A stretch of DNA of 64,000 nucleotides from Metopolophium dirhodum. Its lineage: Eukaryota; Arthropoda; Insecta; Hemiptera; Aphididae. Made by a program: the position numbers and the translations under genes. Numbering within the stretch: the stretch's first letter is position 1; every line of letters starts with the position of its first letter. The notes below the pieces were generated by a model, which had not been told where the DNA came from, ran no database searches, and saw nothing but the letters and a program-made list of their open reading frames with translations. Positions 39,701 through 52,500 of this stretch are shown here, in pieces. The DNA lies in the NCBI RefSeq assembly GCF_019925205.1, contig NC_083562.1:19468001-19532000 (forward strand), written 5' to 3'.

Positions 39701-40696
39701 TTTTCTGTTTAAGTTTCGGGGTATTTTAGTTTGAACTTCGTTACGTGTGTTTCTACTGTAATTTTTTCTTTTGTTTTCTTAAATATATTTGCCTGCGGGC
39801 GCTAACACCTCCCTTCAATTTTTTTTTTTAGTACTGTAACTCTAGTTGAATATTTTTTATTGACTGAAAATTGATAACTTTGTGCCCCATGAATAATCAT
39901 TCTTTAATGAACTAAATATTTTGAATAGTTTTTTCTGTTTATGTTTCGGGACATTTTAGTTTGAACTCCGTTATGTTTGTTTCTACTGTAAACTTTTTTC
40001 CAAATTTCTTTTTTGTTTTCTAAAATCAATTTGCCTGCGGGCGCCAACACCTCCCTTCAAATTTTTTTTTAGTACTGTAACTGTAGTTGAATATTTTGTA
40101 TTGACTTAAAAATTGATAACTTGGTGCCCCATGAAAAATCATTCTTTAATGAACTTAATATTTTGAATATTTTTTTCTAAATTTTTTTCAAATTTTTTTT
40201 TTTGTTTTCTAAAATGTATTTGCCTGCGGGCGCCAACCCCTCCCTTCAATTTTTCTTTTAGTACTTTAACTCTAGTTGAATATTTTGTATTGACTTGAAA
40301 ATTGATAACTTGGTGCCCCATGAATTCTTTAATGAACTAAATATTTTGAATAGTTTTTTCTGTTTATGTTTCGGGACATTTTAGTTTGAACTCCGTTATG
40401 TTTGTTTCTACTGTAAACTTTTTTCCAAATTTCTTTTTTGTTTTCTAAAATCAATTTGCCTGCGGGCACCAACACCTCCCTCCAATTTTTTTTTTTAGTA
40501 CTGTAACTCTAGTTGAATATTTTTTATTGACTGAAAATTGATAACTTTGTGCCCCATGAATAATCATTCTTTAATGAACTAAATATTTTGAATAGTTTTT
40601 TCTGTTTAAGTCTCTGGACATTTTAGTTTGAACTTCGTTATGTGTGTTTTTTCTAAATTTTTTTCCAAATTTATTTTTTGTTTTCTAAAATCTATT

Positions 40697-43600
40697 TGCC
40701 TGCGGGCGCCAACCCCTCCCTTCAATTTTTTTTTTAGTACTGTAACTCTAGTTGAATATTTTGTATTGACTTGAAAATTGATAACTTGGTGCCCCATGAA
40801 AAATCATTCTTTAATGAACTTAATATTTTGAATAATTTTTTCTAAATTTTTTTCAAATTTTTTTTTTTGTTTTCTAAAATGTATTTGCCTTCGGGCGCCA
40901 ACCCCTCCCTTCAATTTTTTTTTTAGTACTTTAACTCTAGTTGAATATTTTGTATTGACTTGAAAATTGATAACTTGGTGCCCCATGAATTCTTTAATGA
41001 ACTAAATATTTTGAATAGTTTTTTCTGTTTATGTTTCGGGACATTTTAGTTTGAACTCCGTTATGTTTGTTTCTACTGTAAACTTTTTTCCAAATTTCTT
41101 TTTTGTTTTCTAAAATCAATTTGCCTGCGGGCGCCAACACCTCCCTTCAATTTTTTTTTTTTAGTATTGTAACTCTCGTTGAATATTTTGTATTGACTTG
41201 AAAATTGATAACTTGGTGCCCCATGAAAAATCATTCTTTAATGAACTTAATATTTTGAATAGTTTTTTCTAAATTTTTTTCAAATTTTTTTTTTTGTTTT
41301 CTAAAATGTATTTGCCTGCGGGCGCCAACCCCTCCCTTCAATTTTTTTTTTAGTACTTTAACTCTAGTTGAATATTTTGTATTGACTTGAAAATTGATAA
41401 CTTGGTGCCCCATGAATTCTTTAATGAACTAAATATTTTGAATAGTTTTTTCTGTTTATGTTTCGGGACATTTTAGTTTGAACTCCGTTATGTTTGTTTC
41501 TACTGTAAACTTTTTTCCAAATTTCTTTTTTGTTTTCTAAAATCAATTTGCCTGCGGGCGCCAAAACCTCCCTTCAATTTTTTTTTTTAGTACTGTTACT
41601 CTAGTTGAATATTTTGTATTGACTGAAAATTGATAACTTGGTGCCCCATGAATTCTTTAATGAACTAAATATTTTGAATAGTTTTTTCTGTTTATGTTTC
41701 GGGACATTTTAGTTTGAACTTCGTTATGTTTGTTTCTACTGTAAACTTTTTTCCAAATTTCTTTTTTGTTTTCTAAAATCAATTTGCCTGCGGGCGCCAA
41801 CACCTCCCTTCAATTTTTTTTTTTTAGTATTGTAACTCTCGTTGAATATTTTGTATTGACTTGAAAATTGATAACTTGGTGCCCCATGAAAAATCATTCT
41901 TTAATGAACTTAATATTTTGAATTGTTTTTTCTAAATTTTTTTCAAATTTTTTTTTTTGTTTTCTAAAATGTATTTGCCTGCGGGCGCCAACCCCTCCCT
42001 TCAATTTTTTTTTTAGTACTTTAACTCTAGTTGAATATTTTGTATTGACTTGAAAATTGATAACTTGGTGCCCCATGAATTCTTTAATGAACTAAATATT
42101 TTGAATAGTTTTTTCTGTTTATGTTTCGGGACATTTTAGTTTGAACTTCGTTATGTTTGTTTCTACTGTAAACTTTTTTCCAAATTTCTTTTTTGTTTTC
42201 TAAAATCAATTTGCCTGCGGGCACCAACACCTCCCTTCAATTTTTTTTTTTTAATATTGTAACTCTCGTTGAATATTTTGTATTGACTTGAAAATTGATA
42301 ACTTGGTGCCCCATGAAAAATCATTCTTTAATGAACTTAATATTTTGAATAGTTTTTTCTAAATTTTTTTCAAATTTTTTTTTTTGTTTTCTAAAATGTA
42401 TTTTCCTGCGGGCGCCAACCCCTCCCTTCAATTTTTTTTTTAGTTCTTTAACTCTAGTTGAATATTTTGTATTGACTTGAAAATTGATAACTTGGAGCCC
42501 CATGAATTCTTTAATGAACTAAATATTTTGAATAGTTTTTTCTGTTTATGTTTCGGGACATTTTAGTTTGAACTCCGTTATGTTTGTTTCTACTGTAAAC
42601 TTTTTTCCAAATTTCTTTTTTGTTTTCTAAAATCAATTTGCCTGCGGGCGCCAACACCTCCCTTCAATTTTTTTTTTTAGTACTGTAACTCTAGTTGAAT
42701 ATTTTGTATTGACTGAAAATTGATAACTTGGTGCCCCATGAATTCTTTAATGAACTAAATATTTTGAATAGTTTTTTCTGTTTATGTTTCGGGACATTTT
42801 AGTTTGAACTTCGTTATGTTTGTTTCTACTGTAAACTTTTTTCCAAATTTCTTTTTTGTTTTCTAAAATCAATTTGCCTGCGGGCGCCAACACCTCCCTT
42901 CAATTTTTTTTTTTTAGTATTGTAACTCTCGTTGAATATTTTGTATTGACTTGAAAATTGATAACTTGGTGCCCCATGAAAAATAATTCTTTAATGAACT
43001 TAATATTTTGAATAGTTTTTTCTGTTTAAGTCTCGGGACATTTTAGTTTGAACTTCGTTATGTGTGTTTTTTCTAAATTTTTTTCCAAATTTTTTTTTTG
43101 TTTTCTAAAATCTATTTGCCTGCAAGCGCCAACCCCTCCCTTCAATTTTTTTTTTAGTACTGTAACTCTAGTTGAATATTTTGTATTGACTTGAAAATTG
43201 ATAACTTGGTGCCCCATGAATTCTTTAATGAACTAAATATTTTGAATAGTTTTTTCTGTTTATGTTTCGGGACATTTTAGTTTGAACTCCGTTATGTTTG
43301 TTTCTACTGTAAACTTTTTTCCAAATTTTTTTTTTGTTTTCTAAAATCTATTAACTGCGGGTGCCAACACCTATCTTCAATTTTTTTTTTATGATTTTAA
43401 CTCTAGCCAAATTTTTTAAACATTGACAATCTGGTACCCTTTGAATAATTCTTTAATGAACTAAATATTTTGAATAGTTTTTTCTGTTTAAGATTCTGGG
43501 CATTTTAGTTTGTACTTCGTTATGTGTGTTTCTACTGTAAACTTTTTTCCAAATTTCTTTTTTGTTTTCTAAAATCAATTTGCCTGCAGGCGCCAACACC

Positions 43601-46600
43601 TCCCTTCAATTTTTTTTTTTTAGTAATGTAACTCTCGTTGAATATTTTGTATTGACTTGAAAATTGATAACTTGGTGCCCCATGAATTCTTTAATGAACT
43701 AAATACTTTGAATAGTTTTTTCTGTTTATGTTTCGGGACATTTTAGTTTGGACTCCGTTATGTTTGTTTCTACTGTAAACTTTTTTCCAAATTTCTTTTT
43801 TGTTTTCTAAAATCAATTTGCCTGCGGGCGCCAACACCTCCCTTCAATTTTTTTTTTTATGATTTTAACTCTAGCCAAATTTTTTAAACATTGACAATCT
43901 GGTACCCTTTGAATAATTCTTTAATGAACTAAATATTTTGAATAGTTTTTTCTGTTTAAGATTCTGGGCATTTTAGTTTGTACTTCGTTATGTGTGTTTC
44001 TACTGTAAACTTTTTTCCAAATTTCTTTTTTGTATTCTAAAACCTATTTGCCTGCGGGCGCCAACCCCTCCCTTCAATTTTTTTTTTATTACTGTAACTC
44101 TAGTTGAATATTTTGTATTGACTTGAAAATTGATAACTTGGTGCCCCATGAATTCTTTAAGAAACTAAATATTTTGAATAATTTTTTCTGTTTAAGTTTC
44201 GGGGTATTTTAGTTTGAACTTCGTTACGTGTGTTTCTACTGTAATTTTTTCTTTTGTTTTCTTAAATCTATTTGCCTGCGGGCGCTAACACCTCCCTTCA
44301 ATTTTTTTTTTTATGATTTTAACTCTAGCCAAATTTTTTAAACATTGACGATCTTGTGTCCCATGAATAATCATTCTTTAATAAACTAAATATGTTGAAT
44401 AGTTTTTTCTGTTTATGTTTCGGGACATTTTAGTTTGAACTTCGTTATGTTTGTTTCTACTGTAAACTTTTTTCCAAATTTCTTTTTTGTTTTCTAAAAT
44501 GTATTTTCCTGCGGGCGCCAACCCCTCCCTTCAATTTTTTTTTTAGTTCTTTAACTCTAGTTGAATATTTTGTATTGACTTGAAAATTGATAACTTGGAG
44601 CCCCATGAATTCTTTAATGAACTAAATATTTTGAATAGTTTTTTCTGTTTATGTTTCGGGACATTTTAGTTTGAACTCCGTTATGTTTGTTTCTACTGTA
44701 AACTTTTTTCCAAATTTCTTTTTTGTTTTCTAAAATCAATTTGCCTGCGGGCGCCAACACCTCCCTTCAATTTTTTTTTTTAGTACTGTAACTCTAGTTG
44801 AATATTTTGTATTGACTGAAAATTGATAACTTGGTGCCCCATGAATTCTTTAATGAACTAAATATTTTGAATAGTTTTTTCTGTTTATGTTTCGGGACAT
44901 TTTAGTTTGAACTTCGTTATGTTTGTTTCTACTGTAAACTTTTTTCCAAATTTCTTTTTTGTTTTCTAAAATCAATTTGCCTGCGGGCGCCAACCCCTCC
45001 CTTCAATTTTTTTTTTAGTACTGTAACTCTAGTTGAATATTTTGTATTGACTTGAAAATTGATAACTTGGTGCCCCATGAAAAATCATTCTTTAATGAAC
45101 TTAATATTTTGAATAATTTTTTCTAAATTTTTTTCAAATTTTTTTTTTTGTTTTCTAAAATGTATTTGCCTTCGGGCGCCAACCCCTCCCTTCAATTTTT
45201 TTTTTAGTACTTTAACTCTAGTTGAATATTTTGTATTGACTTGAAAATTGATAACTTGGTGCCCCATGAATTCTTTAATGAACTAAATATTTTGAATAGT
45301 TTTTTCTGTTTATGTTTCGGGACATTTTAGTTTGAACTCCGTTATGTTTGTTTCTACTGTAAACTTTTTTCCAAATTTCTTTTTTGTTTTCTAAAATCAA
45401 TTTGCCTGCGGGCGCCAACACCTCCCTTCAATTTTTTTTTTTTAGTATTGTAACTCTCGTTGAATATTTTGTATTGACTTGAAAATTGATAACTTGGTGC
45501 CCCATGAAAAATCATTCTTTAATGAACTTAATATTTTGAATAGTTTTTTCTAAATTTTTTTCAAATTTTTTTTTTTGTTTTCTAAAATGTATTTGCCTGC
45601 GGGCGCCAACCCCTCCCTTCAATTTTTTTTTTAGTACTTTAACTCTAGTTGAATATTTTGTATTGACTTGAAAATTGATAACTTGGTGCCCCATGAATTC
45701 TTTAATGAACTAAATATTTTGAATAGTTTTTTCTGTTTATGTTTCGGGACATTTTAGTTTGAACTCCGTTATGTTTGTTTCTACTGTAAACTTTTTTCCA
45801 AATTTCTTTTTTGTTTTCTAAAATCAATTTGCCTGCGGGCGCCAAAACCTCCCTTCAATTTTTTTTTTTAGTACTGTAACTCTAGTTGAATATTTTGTAT
45901 TGACTGAAAATTGATAACTTGGTGCCCCATGAATTCTTTAATGAACTAAATATTTTGAATAGTTTTTTCTGTTTATGTTTCGGGACATTTTAGTTTGAAC
46001 TTCGTTATGTTTGTTTCTACTGTAAACTTTTTTCCAAATTTCTTTTTTGTTTTCTAAAATCAATTTGCCTGCGGGCGCCAACACCTCCCTTCAATTTTTT
46101 TTTTTTAGTATTGTAACTCTCGTTGAATATTTTGTATTGACTTGAAAATTGATAACTTGGTGCCCCATGAAAAATCATTCTTTAATGAACTTAATATTTT
46201 GAATTGTTTTTTCTAAATTTTTTTCAAATTTTTTTTTTTGTTTTCTAAAATGTATTTGCCTGCGGGCGCCAACCCCTCCCTTCAATTTTTTTTTTAGTAC
46301 TTTAACTCTAGTTGAATATTTTGTATTGACTTGAAAATTGATAACTTGGTGCCCCATGAATTCTTTAATGAACTAAATATTTTGAATAGTTTTTTCTGTT
46401 TATGTTTCGGGACATTTTAGTTTGAACTTCGTTATGTTTGTTTCTACTGTAAACTTTTTTCCAAATTTCTTTTTTGTTTTCTAAAATCAATTTGCCTGCG
46501 GGCACCAACACCTCCCTTCAATTTTTTTTTTTTAATATTGTAACTCTCGTTGAATATTTTGTATTGACTTGAAAATTGATAACTTGGTGCCCCATGAAAA

Positions 46601-48660
46601 ATCATTCTTTAATGAACTTAATATTTTGAATAGTTTTTTCTAAATTTTTTTCAAATTTTTTTTTTTGTTTTCTAAAATGTATTTTCCTGCGGGCGCCAAC
46701 CCCTCCCTTCAATTTTTTTTTTAGTTCTTTAACTCTAGTTGAATATTTTGTATTGACTTGAAAATTGATAACTTGGAGCCCCATGAATTCTTTAATGAAC
46801 TAAATATTTTGAATAGTTTTTTCTGTTTATGTTTCGGGACATTTTAGTTTGAACTCCGTTATGTTTGTTTCTACTGTAAACTTTTTTCCAAATTTCTTTT
46901 TTGTTTTCTAAAATCAATTTGCCTGCGGGCGCCAACACCTCCCTTCAATTTTTTTTTTTAGTACTGTAACTCTAGTTGAATATTTTGTATTGACTGAAAA
47001 TTGATAACTTGGTGCCCCATGAATTCTTTAATGAACTAAATATTTTGAATAGTTTTTTCTGTTTATGTTTCGGGACATTTTAGTTTGAACTTCGTTATGT
47101 TTGTTTCTACTGTAAACTTTTTTCCAAATTTCTTTTTTGTTTTCTAAAATCAATTTGCCTGCGGGCGCCAACACCTCCCTTCAATTTTTTTTTTTTAGTA
47201 TTGTAACTCTCGTTGAATATTTTGTATTGACTTGAAAATTGATAACTTGGTGCCCCATGAAAAATAATTCTTTAACGAACTTAATATTTTGAATAGTTTT
47301 TTCTGTTTAAGTCTCGGGACATTTTAGTTTGAACTTCGTTATGTTTGTTTCTACTGTAAACTTTTTTCCAAATTTCTTTTTTGTTTTCTAAAATCTATTT
47401 GCCTGCAAGCGCCAACCCCTCCCTTCAATTTTTTTTTTAGTACTGTAACTCTAGTTGAATATTTTGTATTGACTTGAAAATTGATAACTTGGTGCCCCAT
47501 GAATTCTTTAATGAACTAAATATTTTGAATAGTTTTTTCTGTTTATGTTTCGGGACATTTTAGTTTGAACTCCGTTATGTTTGTTTCTACTGTAAACTTT
47601 TTTCCAAATTTTTTTTTTGTTTTCTAAAATCTATTAACTGCGGGTGCCAACACCTATCTTCAATTTTTTTTTTATGATTTTAACTCTAGCCAAATTTTTT
47701 AAACATTGACAATCTGGTACCCTTTGAATAATTCTTTAATGAACTAAATATTTTGAATAGTTTTTTCTGTTTAAGATTCTGGGCATTTTAGTTTGTACTT
47801 CGTTATGTGTGTTTCTACTGTAAACTTTTTTCCAAATTTCTTTTTTGTTTTCTAAAATCAATTTGCCTGCGGGCGCCAACACCTCCCTTCAATTTTTTTT
47901 TTTTAGTAATGTAACTCTCGTTGAATATTTTGTATTGACTTGAAAATTGATAACTTGGTGCCCCATGAATTCTTTAATGAACTAAATACTTTGAATAGTT
48001 TTTTCTGTTTATGTTTCGGGACATTTTAGTTTGAACTCCGTTATGTTTGTTTCTACTGTAAACTTTTTTCCAAATTTCTTTTTTGTTTTCTAAAATCAAT
48101 TTGCCTGCGGGCGCCAACACCTCCCTTCAATTTTTTTTTTTATGATTTTAACTCTAGCCAAATTTTTTAAACATTGACAATCTGGTACCCTTTGAATAAT
48201 TCTTTAATGAACTAAATATTTTGAATAGTTTTTTCTGTTTAAGATTCTGGGCATTTTAGTTTGTACTTCGTTATGTGTGTTTCTACTGTAAACTTTTTTC
48301 CAAATTTCTTTTTTGTATTCTAAAACCTATTTGCCTGCGGGCGCCAACCCCTCCCTTCAATTTTTTTTTTATTACTGTAACTCTAGTTGAATATTTTGTA
48401 TTGACTTGAAAATTGATAACTTGGTGCCCCATGAATTCTTTAAGAAACTAAATATTTTGAATAATTTTTTCTGTTTAAGTTTCGGGGTATTTTAGTTTGA
48501 ACTTCGTTACGTGTGTTTCTACTGTAATTTTTTCTTTTGTTTTCTTAAATCTATTTAACTGCGGGCGCTAACACCTCCCTTCAATTTTTTTTTTTATGAT
48601 TTTAACTCTAGCCAAATTTTTTAAACATTGACGATCTTGTGTCCCATGAATAATCATTCT
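40697..48660 (+). repeat. Higher-order repeat, 4281-bp period, two copies
   Basis: Short monomers at 40804, 41231, 41894 and 42321 recur at 45085, 45512, 46175 and 46602, each 4281 bp later. The order of subtypes is conserved from about 40697 to 44375 and from 44978 to 48656. Parts of the same order also occur earlier: 30471-31794 recurs at 41894-43217 (offset 11423) and 36614-37421 at 40606-41413 (offset 3992), so the block is the product of several rounds of duplication. Confidence 0.8.
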
Positions 48661-49580
48661 TTAATGAACTAAATATTTTGAATAGTTTTTTCTGTTTAAG
48701 ATTCTGGGCATTTTAGTTTGTACTTCGTTATGTGTGTTTCTACTGTAAACTTTTTTCCAAATTTCTTTTTTGTTTTCTAAAATCAATTTGCCTGCGGGCG
48801 CCAACACCTCCCTTCAATTTTTTTTTTTTAGTAATGTAACTCTCGTTGAATATTTTGAATTGACTTGAAAATTGATAACTTGGTGCCCCATGAATTCTTT
48901 AATGAACTAAATACTTTGAATAGTTTTTTCTGTTTATGTTTCGGGACATTTTAGTTTGAACTCCGTTATGTTTGTTTCTACTGTAAACTTTTTTCCAAAT
49001 TTCTTTTTTGTTTTCTAAAATCAATTTGCCTGCGGGCGCCAACACCTCCCTTCAATTTTTTTTTTTATGATTTTAACTCTAGCCAAATTTTTTAAACATT
49101 GACAATCTGGTACCCTTTGAATAATTCTTTAATGAACTAAATATTTTGAATAGTTTTTTCTGTTTAAGATTCTGGGCATTTTAGTTTGTACTTCGTTATG
49201 TGTGTTTCTACTGTAAACTTTTTTCCAAATTTCTTTTTTGTATTCTAAAACCTATTTGCCTGCGGGCGCAAACCCCTCCCTTCAATTTTTTTTTTATTAC
49301 TGTAACTCTAGTTGAATATTTTGTATTGACTTGAAAATTGATAACTTGGTGCCCCATGAATTCTTTAAGAAACTAAATATTTTGAATAATTTTTTCTGTT
49401 TAAGTTTCGGGGTATTTTAGTTTGAACTTCGTTACGTGTGTTTCTACTGTAATTTTTTCTTTTGTTTTCTTAAATCTATTTGCCTGCGGGCGCTAACACC
49501 TCCCTTCAATTTTTTTTTTTATGATTTTAACTCTAGCCAAATTTTTTAAACATTGACGATCTTGTGTCCCATGAATAATC
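47737..49580 (+). repeat. Higher-order repeat, 925-bp period, two copies
   Basis: TAGTAATG left ends at 47904 and 48829 and the TGTATTCTAAAAC tails at 48314 and 49239 are 925 bp apart. The unit runs A (TAGTAATG), M2 with the GTATTC tail, then M4 and its partner. The second copy carries private changes such as TTTGAATTGAC near 48856 and GCGCAAACCCC near 49267. Confidence 0.8.
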
Positions 49581-52500
49581 ATTCTTTAATAAACTAAATA
49601 TGTTGAATAGTTTTTTCTGTTTATGTTTCGGGACATTTTAGTTTGAACTTCGTTATGTTTGTTTCTACTGTAAACTTTTTTCCAAATTTCTTTTTTGTTT
49701 TCTAAAATGTATTTTCCTGCGGGCGCCAACCCCTCCCTTCAATTTTTTTTTTAGTTCTTTAACTCTAGTTGAATATTTTGTATTGACTTGAAAATTGATA
49801 ACTTGGAGCCCCATGAATTCTTTAATGAACTAAATATTTTGAATAGTTTTTTCTGTTTATGTTTCGGGACATTTTAGTTTGAACTCCGTTATGTTTGTTT
49901 CTACTGTAAACTTTTTTCCAAATTTCTTTTTTGTTTTCTAAAATCAATTTGCCTGCGGGCGCCAACACCTCCCTTCAATTTTTTTTTTTAGTACTGTAAC
50001 TCTAGTTGAATATTTTGTATTGACTGAAAATTGATAACTTGGTGCCCCATGAATTCTTTAATGAACTAAATATTTTGAATAGTTTTTTCTGTTTATGTTT
50101 CGGGACATTTTAGTTTGAACTTCGTTATGTTTGTTTCTACTGTAAACTTTTTTCCAAATTTCTTTTTTGTTTTCTAAAATCAATTTGCCTGCGGGCGCCA
50201 ACACCTCCCTTCAATTTTTTTTTTTTAGTATTGTAACTCTCGTTGAATATTTTGTATTGACTTGAAAATTGATAACTTGGTGCCCCATGAAAAATAATTC
50301 TTTAATGAACTTAATATTTTGAATAGTTTTTTCTGTTTAAGTCTCGGGACATTTTAGTTTGAACTTCGTTATGTGTGTTTTTTCTAAATTTTTTTCCAAA
50401 TTTTTTTTTTGTTTTCTAAAATCTATTTGCCTGCAAGCGCCAACCCCTCCCTTCAATTTTTTTTTTAGTACTGTAACTCTAGTTGAATATTTTGTATTGA
50501 CTTGAAAATTGATAACTTGGTGCCCCATGAATTCTTTAATGAACTAAATATTTTGAATAGTTTTTTCTGTTTATGTTTCGGGACATTTTAGTTTGAACTC
50601 CGTTATGTTTGTTTCTACTGTAAACTTTTTTCCAAATTTTTTTTTTGTTTTCTAAAATCTATTAACTGCGGGTGCCAACACCTATCTTCAATTTTTTTTT
50701 TATGATTTTAACTCTAGCCAAATTTTTTAAACATTGACAATCTGGTACCCTTTGAATAATTCTTTAATGAACTAAATATTTTGAATAGTTTTTTCTGTTT
50801 AAGATTCTGGGCATTTTAGTTTGTACTTCGTTATGTGTGTTTCTACTGTAAACTTTTTTCCAAATTTCTTTTTTGTATTCTAAAACCTATTTGCCTGCGG
50901 GCGCCAACACCTCCCTTCAATTTTTTTTTTTTAGTAATGTAACTCTCGTTGAATATTTTGTATTGACTTGAAAATTGATAACTTGGTGCCCCATGAATTC
51001 TTTAAGAAACTAAATATTTTGAATAATTTTTTCTGTTTAAGTTTCGGGGTATTTTAGTTTGAACTTCGTTACGTGTGTTTCTACTGTAATTTTTTCTTTT
51101 GTTTTCTTAAATCTATTTGCCTGCGGGCGCTAACACCTCCCTTCAATTTTTTTTTTTATGATTTTAACTCTAGCCAAATTTTTTAAACATTGACGATCTT
51201 GTGTCCCATGAATAATCATTCTTTAATAAACTAAATATGTTGAATAGTTTTTTCTGTTTATGTTTCGGGACATTTTAGTTTGAACTTCGTTATGTTTGTT
51301 TCTACTGTAAACTTTTTTCCAAATTTCTTTTTTGTTTTCTAAAATGTATTTTCCTGCGGGCGCCAACCCCTCCCTTCAATTTTTTTTTTAGTTCTTTAAC
51401 TCTAGTTGAATATTTTGTATTGACTTGAAAATTGATAACTTGGAGCCCCATGAATTCTTTAATGAACTAAATATTTTGAATAGTTTTTTCTGTTTATGTT
51501 TCGGGACATTTTAGTTTGAACTCCGTTATGTTTGTTTCTACTGTAAACTTTTTTCCAAATTTCTTTTTTGTTTTCTAAAATCAATTTGCCTGCGGGCGCC
51601 AACACCTCCCTTCAATTTTTTTTTTTAGTACTGTAACTCTAGTTGAATATTTTGTATTGACTGAAAATTGATAACTTGGTGCCCCATGAATTCTTTAATG
51701 AACTAAATATTTTGAATAGTTTTTTCTGTTTATGTTTCGGGACATTTTAGTTTGAACTTCGTTATGTTTGTTTCTACTGTAAACTTTTTTCCAAATTTCT
51801 TTTTTGTTTTCTAAAATCAATTTGCCTGCGGGCGCCAACACCTCCCTTCAATTTTTTTTTTTTAGTATTGTAACTCTCGTTGAATATTTTGTATTGACTT
51901 GAAAATTGATAACTTGGTGCCCCATGAAAAATAATTCTTTAATGAACTTAATATTTTGAATAGTTTTTTCTGTTTAAGTCTCGGGACATTTTAGTTTGAA
52001 CTTCGTTATGTGTGTTTTTTCTAAATTTTTTTCCAAATTTTTTTTTTGTTTTCTAAAATCTATTTGCCTGCAAGCGCCAACCCCTCCCTTCAATTTTTTT
52101 TTTAGTACTGTAACTCTAGTTGAATATTTTGTATTGACTTGAAAATTGATAACTTGGTGCCCCATGAATTCTTTAATGAACTAAATATTTTGAATAGTTT
52201 TTTCTGTTTATGTTTCGGGACATTTTAGTTTGAACTCCGTTATGTTTGTTTCTACTGTAAACTTTTTTCCAAATTTTTTTTTTGTTTTCTAAAATCTATT
52301 AACTGCGGGTGCCAACACCTATCTTCAATTTTTTTTTTATGATTTTAACTCTAGCCAAATTTTTTAAACATTGACAATCTGGTACCCTTTGAATAATTCT
52401 TTAATGAACTAAATATTTTGAATAGTTTTTTCTGTTTAAGATTCTGGGCATTTTAGTTTGTACTTCGTTATGTGTGTTTCTACTGTAAACTTTTTTCCAA

